Origin: Acidaminococcus sp.
GTDB taxonomy: Bacteria; Bacillota; Negativicutes; Acidaminococcales; Acidaminococcaceae
Direction of reading: 5' to 3'
DNA: 64,000 nt
Assembly (NCBI GenBank): GCA_022482815.1
Contig: JAKVOM010000001.1
Span: forward strand, 2,810,946 to 2,874,945
Shown: positions 9,782 through 17,257 of the stretch, piece by piece
Numbering within the stretch: position 1 is the stretch's first letter
How the letters are laid out: each line of letters starts with the position of its first letter
Notes under the pieces: model-generated
What the model saw: only the letters and a program-made list of their open reading frames with translations
The model's database searches: none
What the model was told of the DNA's origin: nothing
Made by a program: the position numbers and the translations under genes

Positions 9782-9900
9782 ATAGCTTTGATAAAACGCT
9801 TTATCAGTAAAGTTTCGGATGACCGCCCGCTTATGTAATGTCATCTGCTTAAAACGGCTTCCCCTCATCGCTGTAAAGCGGCTGCCTTACGGTGCCTTAT

Positions 9901-9938
9901 GTTGCAATATTATACATCTGTATGCATATTATTGCAAC
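9901..9938 (-). promoter_or_regulatory. argB-argH promoter embedded in an inverted repeat
   Basis: On the minus strand TTGCAA (9932-9937), a 17-base spacer and TATAAT (9909-9914) form a near-consensus sigma-70 promoter. The same stretch is bounded by perfect 9-bp inverted arms (9901-9909 and 9930-9938), and the centre has further ATGCATA/TATACAT dyad character. An operator for an arginine repressor is likely but inferred. The leader to argB is about 180 nt. Confidence 0.65.
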
Positions 9939-10111
9939 CTTTTCTTTTCAATTTCTCCTCTACTGATAGTCCTTTTATTATAGTACGAAAAACGCTAAAT
10001 CTACTATATATTTTTGGAAAAAGTACGGAATTTTTCACGATTTTCTTTTGAGGAATGGTATTTTCGCCATATTTCGAGTAGAATGGGGATGTATCAGGAA
10101 GGAGGATGCCC

Positions 10112-10903
10112 ATGAAAAAACTGCTGTTCATTCTCGTCCTTCTGTCTGCGGGGCTCTGCTGGTACGTAACCAGGCCGGAAACAATCAAGGCACCGGCGTC
10201 AGCTGCCTTCAAGGAATGGGAAACGATGACGGAAATACCTTCCTCCTCTTCTCTGGTGGCAAAAATTCCGCGTCCGCTTCGCCTCATCTATAAGGCGGCG
10301 TGCCTTAAAGAAATAGCCCAGGGAGCTATTCCGAAGGAAAACTGGACGCCCCTGTCCAAAATGCCACCTGCCCTGCCTAAAGCACTCGTCGCGATTGAAG
10401 ACCGCCGTTTCTATTCCCATCACGGCATCGATCCGGATGGAATTATGCGGGCCATTCTGGTCAACATCCAGGAAAATGAAGTGGTAGAAGGCGGCAGTAC
10501 CCTGACCCAGCAGCTCGTAAAAAATACACTGCTCACTTCGGAGCGTTCCATGGGCCGCAAACTCTGGGAGGCAGTCCTTGCTCTTATCGTGGAAGCAAGG
10601 TACACAAAAGAAGAAATTCTGGAAATGTATTTAAATACGACCTTCTTTGGAAATAATTCCGTCGGCGTCCGTCAGGCAGCGCGCGGCTACTTCGGTGTAG
10701 AACCGCTGCAGCTGTCGCTTGATGAATGTGCCGTTATTGCCGGACTTCCCAACGCACCGACAGCACTGAACCCCTACCTCGACCGGAAAGCCTGTAAGGA
10801 AAGACGGGATCTTGTCCTGACAAAAATGCAGGAAGAAGGATATATCGATAAAGGCCAGATGGAAAGAGCTCAGAAGAAAAAAATCGTCCTGGCGCATGAA
10901 TGA
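10112..10903 (+). CDS. Monofunctional peptidoglycan glycosyltransferase (GT51)
   Basis: Polymerises lipid II into glycan strands on the outer face of the inner membrane. It is about 263 aa with one N-terminal membrane anchor (residues 1-20). The GT51 catalytic motif EDRRFYSHHG begins at residue 96 and the second motif GGSTLTQQL at 127; there is no transpeptidase domain, so it is an MtgA-like enzyme or a relative of truncated class A PBPs. AAGGAGG precedes two close ATGs; the second (10112) has the better spacing. The divergent arg promoter lies upstream, and a repeat-borne terminator follows. Confidence 0.9.
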   Translation: MKKLLFILVLLSAGLCWYVTRPETIKAPASAAFKEWETMTEIPSSSSLVAKIPRPLRLIYKAACLKEIAQGAIPKENWTPLSKMPPALPKALVAIEDRRFYSHHGIDPDGIMRAILVNIQENEVVEGGSTLTQQLVKNTLLTSERSMGRKLWEAVLALIVEARYTKEEILEMYLNTTFFGNNSVGVRQAARGYFGVEPLQLSLDECAVIAGLPNAPTALNPYLDRKACKERRDLVLTKMQEEGYIDKGQMERAQKKKIVLAHE

Positions 10904-10946
10904 AGGCCATGAGGCTAAAGCTGAAAATTTTTGGAGCCAAATAAAC

Positions 10947-11222
10947 AACAGGGGCTGTGAAATATGCGTGTGCATTATTTCACAGCCCCTGTTTTACGCT
11001 TTCCGCAGCCCGCCGTCCGCTTTCCGCCCGTGGAAGCAAAATGACCAAAGCATTTTGCTTTGAACTTATAAAAATAAAACATGAAGTTTAGGTTACCTGC
11101 TAAATTTCAGCTTTTATATAAATTTATTTGAGTTAAAAGCCTTAACACACGGCTGCAGGCGAAGCTAAATGCCATAGGCCAAAAACCAAAAGCGCTTTCT
11201 TTATTTTTCTTAGTCCATTTTT
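10947..11222 (+). repeat. Dispersed terminator-MITE, copy A (near full length)
   Basis: Starts with a 17-bp perfect hairpin (arms 10947-10963 and 10977-10993, GGGGCTGTGAAAT type) that also serves as terminator of the GT51 gene. Then come a GC-rich block (near 10996-11030), a hairpin GCAAAATG...CATTTTGC (11036-11060), an AT-rich block with a TAAATTTCAG segment, and an AAGCTAAATGCCATAGGCC...AAAAGCGC block. The far end (TTCTTAGTCC) is a decayed form of the TTCACAGTCC terminus seen in copies B and C. The rest of the gap to 11483 shows no gene. Confidence 0.75.
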
Positions 11223-11483
11223 CGGATTGTCACTCTCATAAACCTGAGTATGTCATCCGCTCTGAAAACGATAATGGCGAATCTGTTTACGATAACTTTT
11301 CCTACGATTATGGAAGTAAAAATTACAAATCTCTATAAATCAGAGAAAGTGTTTTAATTGTTAACCTATGTATTGTAACGGTGAGACAATTTAGACTAAA
11401 ATACATCTGAATGTATGAGGAAAACACGGGACTTTTATAGAAGATTTGCTGCGTTAACTATTTATAACAAAGGAGGAACAAAA

Positions 11484-11936
11484 ATGAGCGATGTCAAAAC
11501 GGCCATGGAAAGAATTGCACCTTGTGGACTGCATTGCGGAAAATGCTTTGCCTTTACGAATGGAGATATTCACGAAGCAGCAGGAAAACTGCAGAAAAAT
11601 CTGGGAGATTTCGCACCCTACGCAAAACGTTTCACAACCGCACTGGATCCTGTATTTGAAAAATATCCGGAGTTTGCACAGCTGCTCGATTATATCGCAA
11701 AGGCACAGTGTGGCGGATGCAGGAAAGAAAAATGCAAGTTCTATAAGAATTGCAAAGTTCGCTCTTGTGCTGAAGCAAAAGGTGTGGATTTCTGTTTCCA
11801 GTGCGATGAATTCCCTTGCAATCACACCGGTTTAGATCAAAATCTTTACAACCGTTCTGTTGAAATAAATCGGCGGATCAAAAAAATTGGCATTACTGCT
11901 TACTATGACGAGATTAAAGATAAACCAAGATATTGA
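11484..11936 (+). CDS. DUF3795 Cys-rich protein
   Basis: Small soluble protein of about 150 aa of unknown function. Cysteines are grouped as in DUF3795 proteins: CGLHCGKC near the N-terminus, then CGGCRKEKC, CKVRSC and CFQCDEFPC in the second half, suggesting a zinc or Fe-S site. AAAGGAGG 7 bases before the ATG at 11484 decides against the longer frame from 11415. It appears monocistronic with its own terminator. Product name by family resemblance only. Confidence 0.75.
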   Translation: MSDVKTAMERIAPCGLHCGKCFAFTNGDIHEAAGKLQKNLGDFAPYAKRFTTALDPVFEKYPEFAQLLDYIAKAQCGGCRKEKCKFYKNCKVRSCAEAKGVDFCFQCDEFPCNHTGLDQNLYNRSVEINRRIKKIGITAYYDEIKDKPRY

Positions 11937-11990
11937 TTGCAGAAGATTTCCTGACTTGTTCTGTACTTTGTAACTTAATTTCTTAGTCAA

Positions 11991-12030
11991 AAAATCTGCA
12001 AGTGGCCCCCGCTACCGGCGGATTTTTAGT
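11991..12030 (+). terminator. Terminator of the DUF3795 gene
   Basis: Arms AAAATCTGC (11991-11999) and GCGGATTTT (12018-12026) with an inner GTGGC/GCTAC pairing, then T residues, about 55 bases past the stop. Confidence 0.65.
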
Positions 12031-12042
12031 TACCATTTTTTA

Positions 12043-12072
12043 TTGTCTTACCGACAAAGAACGTACTATAAT
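12043..12072 (+). promoter_or_regulatory. Orphan plus-strand promoter ahead of the structured region
   Basis: TTGTCT (12043-12048), 18-base spacer, TATAAT (12067-12072). A short dyad TTGTC...GACAA overlaps the -35. No gene follows on this strand before 14376, so the transcript would run into the structured region at 12294-12551. Confidence 0.5.
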
Positions 12073-12293
12073 TTCATGGTTTTTTGTTTTAATATCCATT
12101 ATTTTCAGTGAATCATTAGCACAAAATCTATAAGGTTGCACTCTACATTCCTTAAGTAAAAATTTACAAATACCCTATCGTAACTTGCCTTCTCTTTTGC
12201 AAAAAAGTTAGATGATATCTGCTTCTTGAAACATAAACACTCAGTATGCACATACTATTTTTCTTTGTTTCTGGTGGACTCTGCTGCAAGACA

Positions 12294-12551
12294 GCCGCAA
12301 ATACGCGAAAGGCGGGCGCGGGGCCCAGAAGATGTACACAAATAGTACCTCGATGGGTCACGCGTCCGCCTGACAAAGTAGATGCGGCAGGGAACCAATG
12401 ATTCAATTAACGGCTTCAGATACATGCGGATGTGCCAGCTACGCAAGAAAACAATCCGGAGGGTTACCGGGTGTAACTCGAGGAATTGTTGACACAGCGT
12501 AACTGGCACAGACACATGTAGATGAAGTTGCGAACGAATCACTGGTTCCCT
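12294..12551. ncRNA. Candidate structured non-coding RNA, unknown family
   Basis: Two adjoining hairpin domains were seen by hand. Domain 1: 12294-12299 pairs 12383-12388 and encloses 12310-12319 with 12362-12371, 12322-12327 with 12354-12359, and 12334-12337 with 12345-12348. Domain 2 starts on the next base: 12389-12404 pairs 12536-12551 (15 of 16), and the rod continues through 12411-12444 with 12497-12530, broken by small internal loops, to an apical part that folds further (ACAAT/ATTGT, GTTAC/GTAAC). No plausible protein is encoded. Domain 1 has its G-U pairs on the plus strand, while the rod is ambiguous. Signatures of tmRNA, RNase P and SRP RNA were not seen. A rod-like 6S RNA, an ornate orphan RNA or a decayed palindromic mobile element remain possible. 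Confidence 0.55.
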
Positions 12552-12583
12552 AATTCTGCAGAGGACATCAGAAACTCCCTTAG

Positions 12584-12638
12584 AAAAAACTCTGCCCCAC
12601 GATGCGTGCGAGACTTGTCGAACACCATCGTGAGGCAG
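12584..12638 (-). terminator. pgi terminator
   Basis: A 13-bp stem (12592-12604 with 12626-12638, one G-U on the minus strand) and a 21-nt loop, followed on the minus strand by a run of six T. Confidence 0.8.
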
Positions 12639-12651
12639 GTGCCTTTCAACT

Positions 12652-14103
12652 TTACCGGTTTACATTGACCTTACCCTTCATAATTCTCTTATACACTTCC
12701 ACACCTGGCTGGTCGAAAGCATCCACATCAGCCAGTTCGCCTTCATAGGCAATGCTGAGCATCAGGAAGTAGAAAATCTGGCCGAGATAGTACTCGTCAA
12801 GCGACGGCAGCACGTAGAGAGCATTCATCCGGTGATCACCGGCAAGCGCTTCTTCATTGGCTTCCATAGCAGCATTCAGGGCCGTTCCAAGATCCAGGCC
12901 TTCATATCCATTAAGAGATGCCATCTGCGGGAATGGATTGTGAACGGTCATCTTGTTCAGACGATTCTTTACAAAGAGGAACTGTACAACCTTATCCCGG
13001 ATGCCGTCTTGATGGAGCTGCGTCTGGGAGTGCATGTCCGTCGTTCCGATGGCAAGGACAGGCGTACGGCCGTAGAACACGGTGTTGCCTTCGCGGTCCT
13101 TGCGTTTGCCCAGCGATTCGGCAAGGAGCTGCACATACCATTCACCCAACGCTTTGAGGCGCATTGCATAAGGCATAAAGACTTCAATCGTGCAGCCGTG
13201 ATTCTTGCGGGCCAGATATTTCAGCGTCGCATTTAACAGTGCCGGGTTCTTCCATACATCATCCCCCAGGCACGCTTTGTCCATATCACGGGCACCCGTA
13301 AGCAGTTTATCAATGTCCATACCCAATGCCGCGGCTACGATAAGGCCCGGCGTGGAAAGCACGCTGAACCGTCCGCCTACACCGTGCGGAACCTGGAAGA
13401 CCGGCCAATTATACTGTGCAGCCAGCTGAATCAGCGGACAGGTCTTGAGCGTGCGGTCGGAAACTACGGTCACCCCTACATCAATCGACTTGCCTTCTTC
13501 TGTCAGTGTTCCGTAGAAATAGAGAAATGCGGACATGGCTTCAAGGGTCGTCCCGGATTTACTGATAGGAACCAGCATGACTTTAAGGTTCCGTTTTTCC
13601 TTTGCGCGCACGTCGGCCGCCATCTTCATAATGGCTTCTTCCGTCTCGCTGGCAGCTTCAGGATCGAGGTTGTTGCCTGCAAAGAAGATTTGAGGTCTCT
13701 TAGCCGCTGCATCCTTCGGCCAATACAGGCTTTCGAAGCAGTCATAGAGGACTTTGCCGCCGAGGAAAGATCCGCCGATACCGCAGAAAATAGCGGCATC
13801 ATAATGGGAACGGACGTCCTCACCAAATTTTTTCAAATCTGCTATCACAGAAGGAGAGTTCGGATACCCTTCTTTGATATAAGGCAGTCTTGGGAAATAA
13901 ACAGCTTCGGGAGCACCATCTTTGGACAGGTGATTTTTGGCTACACCATCCGTACGGATTTTCTGCACGGCCGCGGCAGCCGCAGCAATCTGCGGTGCAA
14001 AAGCCTCTACTTCTTCTTTTTGTACGGTTTCAGGTCCAACCACATTGTGGTAGTCGAAAGTAAACCCTGAATCAAGAGTTAATTTAAGCTCATCTTCCTT
14101 CAT
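12652..14103 (-). CDS. pgi: Glucose-6-phosphate isomerase
   Basis: Interconverts glucose-6-phosphate and fructose-6-phosphate in glycolysis and gluconeogenesis. It is 483 aa. The sugar-phosphate (SIS) segments are visible as CGIGGSFLGGKVL and PISKSGTTLE, with HGVGGRFSVLS and the late DMHSQTQLHQDG active-site region. AGAGGG lies 6 bases before the ATG. It is transcribed alone, divergently from the WYL regulator, from an extended -10 promoter. Confidence 0.95.
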   Translation of the reverse strand: MKEDELKLTLDSGFTFDYHNVVGPETVQKEEVEAFAPQIAAAAAAVQKIRTDGVAKNHLSKDGAPEAVYFPRLPYIKEGYPNSPSVIADLKKFGEDVRSHYDAAIFCGIGGSFLGGKVLYDCFESLYWPKDAAAKRPQIFFAGNNLDPEAASETEEAIMKMAADVRAKEKRNLKVMLVPISKSGTTLEAMSAFLYFYGTLTEEGKSIDVGVTVVSDRTLKTCPLIQLAAQYNWPVFQVPHGVGGRFSVLSTPGLIVAAALGMDIDKLLTGARDMDKACLGDDVWKNPALLNATLKYLARKNHGCTIEVFMPYAMRLKALGEWYVQLLAESLGKRKDREGNTVFYGRTPVLAIGTTDMHSQTQLHQDGIRDKVVQFLFVKNRLNKMTVHNPFPQMASLNGYEGLDLGTALNAAMEANEEALAGDHRMNALYVLPSLDEYYLGQIFYFLMLSIAYEGELADVDAFDQPGVEVYKRIMKGKVNVNR

Positions 14104-14164
14104 CTTGAATCCCTCTTTTACACTAAAATTTCAACAGAGTATTCACTCTATTCCCACTTTTGTT

Positions 14165-14180
14165 AACTTAATTATAGCAT
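14165..14180 (-). promoter_or_regulatory. Extended -10 promoter for pgi
   Basis: On the minus strand ATGCTATAAT places TATAAT at 14171-14176 with the TGn extension; the -35 is weak. It lies about 70 bases upstream of pgi. Confidence 0.5.
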
Positions 14181-14241
14181 AATCTGTCCCGCCGTGAGGA
14201 CATAATTTAATAAATTAGGTGAAACTTACTTCCATAAATTC

Positions 14242-14286
14242 GTACAAATTTTACAAATAGGGAAATATATGTCCGAAAATTTGTAC
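14242..14286. promoter_or_regulatory. Perfect 11-bp inverted repeat between pgi and the WYL gene
   Basis: GTACAAATTTT (14242-14252) and its exact complement AAAATTTGTAC (14276-14286) are separated by 23 bases, close to two helical turns between dyad arms. It sits in the only shared promoter region of pgi and the regulator and could be the operator of the WYL protein (inference). Confidence 0.5.
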
Positions 14287-14375
14287 TTTTTTTGAAAAAA
14301 TTGTCCTATTTTTCAATATTTATGATATGCTAAAGATGTAAGATTGTGTATCCGGATGAAAGGGGAGGGATGTTC

Positions 14376-15386
14376 GTGGCAAACGGAGTAAACCAGAAGC
14401 TGAAAATGCTTTATCTTAAAAAGATCTTCGAAGAAGAAACGGACGACAAGCATAGCTTGACTCTGCAAAACATCATTGATCGCTTGAACAGTTATGGAGT
14501 GAATGCCGATCGTAAGACACTGTATCAGGATTTCAAGGAACTAAAGCGGTTCGGGCTTGATATCATTGCCCTCCAGGAAGGCAGGACCTGGACCTACCAC
14601 ATTGGTTCCCGTCTCTTCGAGCTTCCGGAGGTAAAACTTCTTGTAGACTCCGTGCAGGCTTCCAAATTTATCAACGATCATAAATCCCAGATGCTCATCA
14701 GCAAGCTCGAACGCCTCGTCAGCAAAAAAGAGGCTGAGCAGCTGTCTCGTCAGGTCTACATCTTTGGACGGAGTAAGACCAGCAACAAAAAAACCTATTA
14801 CACAATCGACAGGATTTATGAAGCGCTCAATACCAATCGTCAGATTTCCTTCCATTACTTCCAGTGGAACATCAAGAAAGAAATGGAAAAGCGCAGAGAT
14901 GGGGCTTCTTACACTGTCAGCCCCTGGTGCCTTATCTGGGATGATGAAAATTACTATCTCGTAGGTTACGACGCACCGGTCAAAAAACTGAAACATTATC
15001 GTGTGGACAAGATGCTGGACATCGAAGTCCTTGACAAGCAGCGTCTGGGGCGCGAGGAGTATCGCAAGTACGACATCCCTACTTATACACAATGCCACTT
15101 CGGCATGTACGACGGTGAGATTGAAGACGTAACGATTGAAGTAGAAAATGACCTGGTAGGCATCTTGATTGATCGTTTTGGCAAAAAGATTACCCTGACT
15201 CCTACCGATGAAAATCACGTGGCGACAACAGTAAAAGTGGCTGTCAGCCCTCAGTTCTTCGGGTGGATCATGGCACTGGGTTCCGGTGTCAGAATCACGT
15301 CGCCGCAGCAGGTTGTTTCTCAGATGAGAAAGGAAGCTGAACGTCTGCTGAAACAATATGATAGTTCAGCAGCTCAAAAAGCATAA
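14376..15386 (+). CDS. WYL-domain transcriptional regulator
   Basis: About 336 aa. The N-terminal 75 residues form a winged helix-turn-helix (LQNIIDRLNSYGVNADRKT). The middle holds a WYL ligand-sensing domain (ISFHYFQWN, then YTVSPWCLIWDDENYYLVGYD), followed by a WCX-like C-terminal extension. GGAGG lies 7 bases before a GTG at 14376, whereas the ATG at 14370 is too close to it, so GTG is preferred. Such proteins usually bind DNA near their own gene and respond to nucleotides or other small ligands; the target here may be the dyad at 14242-14286. Confidence 0.85.
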   Translation: MANGVNQKLKMLYLKKIFEEETDDKHSLTLQNIIDRLNSYGVNADRKTLYQDFKELKRFGLDIIALQEGRTWTYHIGSRLFELPEVKLLVDSVQASKFINDHKSQMLISKLERLVSKKEAEQLSRQVYIFGRSKTSNKKTYYTIDRIYEALNTNRQISFHYFQWNIKKEMEKRRDGASYTVSPWCLIWDDENYYLVGYDAPVKKLKHYRVDKMLDIEVLDKQRLGREEYRKYDIPTYTQCHFGMYDGEIEDVTIEVENDLVGILIDRFGKKITLTPTDENHVATTVKVAVSPQFFGWIMALGSGVRITSPQQVVSQMRKEAERLLKQYDSSAAQKA

Positions 15387-15393
15387 AATGATT

Positions 15394-15428
15394 AAAAAGA
15401 CCGCGAAATCATGTTTTCGCGGTCTTTT
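15394..15428 (+). terminator. Terminator of the WYL gene
   Basis: Stem AAAAAGACCGCGAAA with TTTTCGCGGTCTTTTT and a loop of about 5 nt. The flanking A and T runs allow it to work in both directions. Confidence 0.8.
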
Positions 15429-15494
15429 TTGCATGTTGCTGATTAAAGACCACCCGCGTTTTAACTTTTGCAAGGCAGAACACTGCTGCTTTCT

Positions 15495-15791
15495 TTATTT
15501 TTCCAGGAACTCGCAGATAACGCCTTTTTCCGTAATATAGGCCACACGCCCCGCTGCTTTCTTTTTGAATTTGTCATAAAGCCGCCCGGCGCTGTAGCTT
15601 TTACCAAGGACAGTGCGAACACTGTTTGCGACGTATCCGACAATTCCGAGTCCCGGAAGCTCCACGGCAATAGCCTCGTGGTCATATTCGTTGTGCTTGT
15701 CTTTTTTCAAGTATACTTTCTGGCGGCGTTTAAATACCTCCGCACCCAGGTGAAAGTCTGTGGCAGTAATGGTAAAGTAAATCTTTTTCAT
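15495..15791 (-). CDS. Small HIRAN-domain protein
   Basis: A stand-alone protein of 98 aa. The segment KVYLKKDKHNEYDHEAIAV followed by GYVANSVRTV matches the HIRAN fold, found fused to helicases and restriction-type enzymes and thought to sense damaged or stalled DNA ends. No partner domain is present. GAGGAGG 7 bases before the ATG at 15791 fixes the start. It is separated from the next minus-strand gene by repeat copy H. Function unknown. Confidence 0.75.
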   Translation of the reverse strand: MKKIYFTITATDFHLGAEVFKRRQKVYLKKDKHNEYDHEAIAVELPGLGIVGYVANSVRTVLGKSYSAGRLYDKFKKKAAGRVAYITEKGVICEFLEK

Positions 15792-15850
15792 GATATTTCC
15801 TCCTCTCACCTACTAGTATACACGGTGAGCTGTCCAAAATGGCGCCCACT

Positions 15851-16045
15851 AAAAAATGTGGCTTTGAAGAAATGGAATATCATTTCTTCAAAGCCACATT
15901 TTTCGCGAGTCACCGGTCGCAGGCCGCACTGTAGGCAGCAAACCGGCAATTAGTTTGTACTGGATAAAAAACTCACTGCCATCCGTACTTTTTAGTAAGA
16001 GTCCGCTAAACATCTTCCCGCACGACTATATTAACCACTGAGTTT
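15851..16045. repeat. Dispersed repeat fragment, copy H, with a 23-bp terminator stem
   Basis: A perfect 23-bp hairpin (15852-15874 with 15881-15903; GTGGCTTTGAAGAAATG core) is followed by CGAGTCACCGGTCGCAGGCCGCACTGTAGG and a GCAAACCGG block also seen at 27061-27120, then a degenerate stretch sharing CCGCACGA with copy G. The hairpin probably ends transcripts of the downstream hydrolase on the minus strand. Confidence 0.65.
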
Positions 16046-16048
16046 TAC

Positions 16049-17236
16049 TTAGTCCTCACAATCCAAAATCTTCAACGCCTCATAAAGAACAATACCGGCA
16101 TTCTTCACGTCCTGCGGTTCCGTCCATTCTGCCCCATTGTGACTGATACCGTCTTTACTCGGTACGAAGATCATGCCCATAGGCACGCGCCGGGCCATGG
16201 CATGGGCATCATGGCTCGCACCGGAAGGCATGACAACATGAGGAATCCCTGCTTTTTCGGCAGCTTGTTCAAAGACCTTCATAATCTCCGGACTGCTGTA
16301 AACGCCTGGTTTTTCCTCCAGCGCCGTAAATTCAAACTTCACACGGTCAATGCGGGATGCATAATCCTTTATTTCGTGTATGAGTGCGTCTGTCTTTGCC
16401 TTATCAAGGTGACGCATTTCAAAAGTGCATTCCACCTTACCCGGTACTACGTTGGCTGAATTGGGCCAGCAGGCAATCGTCCCGGCCGTAAAAACGAGAT
16501 GGTCGTCTATGCGGCGGCAGGCCTCATCCCCAAAGACAATGAGTTTAGCCATGCCCACCATGGCATCATGACGACTCGGCATCATGGTCGTCCCGCCGTG
16601 ATTGCTCTGTCCCATACAAGTCACGCGATAGCGATACACACCGGCAATCCCGCTGACAACGCCCAGCGGAATATGATGAGCATCCAGTTCCGGTCCCTGT
16701 TCGATATGAGCCTCCAGATAGCACTTTACATCCGAAAAATCTCTCCGGCAGCCCTTGATTTCTTCCGGCGTATGACCGTGAGAGGCCAGGGCCTCTTTCA
16801 TTCCCGGCCGGTCCGGATCAAACAGTCCGGTCAGCACACGACTTCCGTAGAGCCCTCCCAGTGCGTTGAATTCCTCTCCGTTAAATCCATAGACTTCGAC
16901 GGGGTGCCGCAGCCTGGTTCCGGATTCCTGCAAACGGTGCAGAGCAGCCAAAGCAGCGGATACGCCGAGGGCACCGTCAAACAGACCTCCCGAAGGCACA
17001 GTATCAAGATGTGAACCCATGACAATATGCTTCAGTCCCGGTTCTGTTCCCGGCAAAATTCCGTGAATGGAACCTGTGGCATCCTGGCTGACCGTCATTT
17101 TCAGTGCTTCCATTTCCTTCCGCACAATCGCTGCTGCGGCAAAAAATTCAGGACTGTAGCAGCGCCGAGTATAAGAACCATCCGGATTTTTCCCGGTTGT
17201 ACCGATTTTCCGGAGAATCGTCCAGGCATCCTGCAT
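16049..17236 (-). CDS. Zn-dependent N-carbamoyl-amino-acid hydrolase / allantoate-type amidohydrolase (M20)
   Basis: About 395 aa, of the peptidase-M20 subgroup that includes N-carbamoyl-L-amino-acid hydrolase, beta-ureidopropionase and allantoate deiminase. Metal-site segments are in order: GSHLDTVPSGG, FDGALGV, FNGEEFNALGGLYGSR and EAHIEQGPELD, with SGASHDAHAMA near the C-terminus. The exact substrate cannot be told from the sequence. AAGGAGGG lies 7 bases before the ATG. It begins 21 bases after the autotransporter gene on the same strand, probably co-transcribed by position rather than linked in function. Confidence 0.88.
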   Translation of the reverse strand: MQDAWTILRKIGTTGKNPDGSYTRRCYSPEFFAAAAIVRKEMEALKMTVSQDATGSIHGILPGTEPGLKHIVMGSHLDTVPSGGLFDGALGVSAALAALHRLQESGTRLRHPVEVYGFNGEEFNALGGLYGSRVLTGLFDPDRPGMKEALASHGHTPEEIKGCRRDFSDVKCYLEAHIEQGPELDAHHIPLGVVSGIAGVYRYRVTCMGQSNHGGTTMMPSRHDAMVGMAKLIVFGDEACRRIDDHLVFTAGTIACWPNSANVVPGKVECTFEMRHLDKAKTDALIHEIKDYASRIDRVKFEFTALEEKPGVYSSPEIMKVFEQAAEKAGIPHVVMPSGASHDAHAMARRVPMGMIFVPSKDGISHNGAEWTEPQDVKNAGIVLYEALKILDCED

Positions 17237-17257
17237 CTTACATCCCTCCTTAATTCA

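Noticed and set aside
11211-11339. Short open frame ending ...SKNYKSL, perhaps a gene remnant
   Set aside because: Only about 40 codons, no ribosome site and no recognisable family; not enough to call a pseudogene.
12164-12542. Minus-strand frames of 80 and 95 codons within the structured region
   Set aside because: Composition is Cys/Arg-rich and irregular, there is no Shine-Dalgarno, and both frames overlap strong RNA-like hairpins instead of showing protein features.
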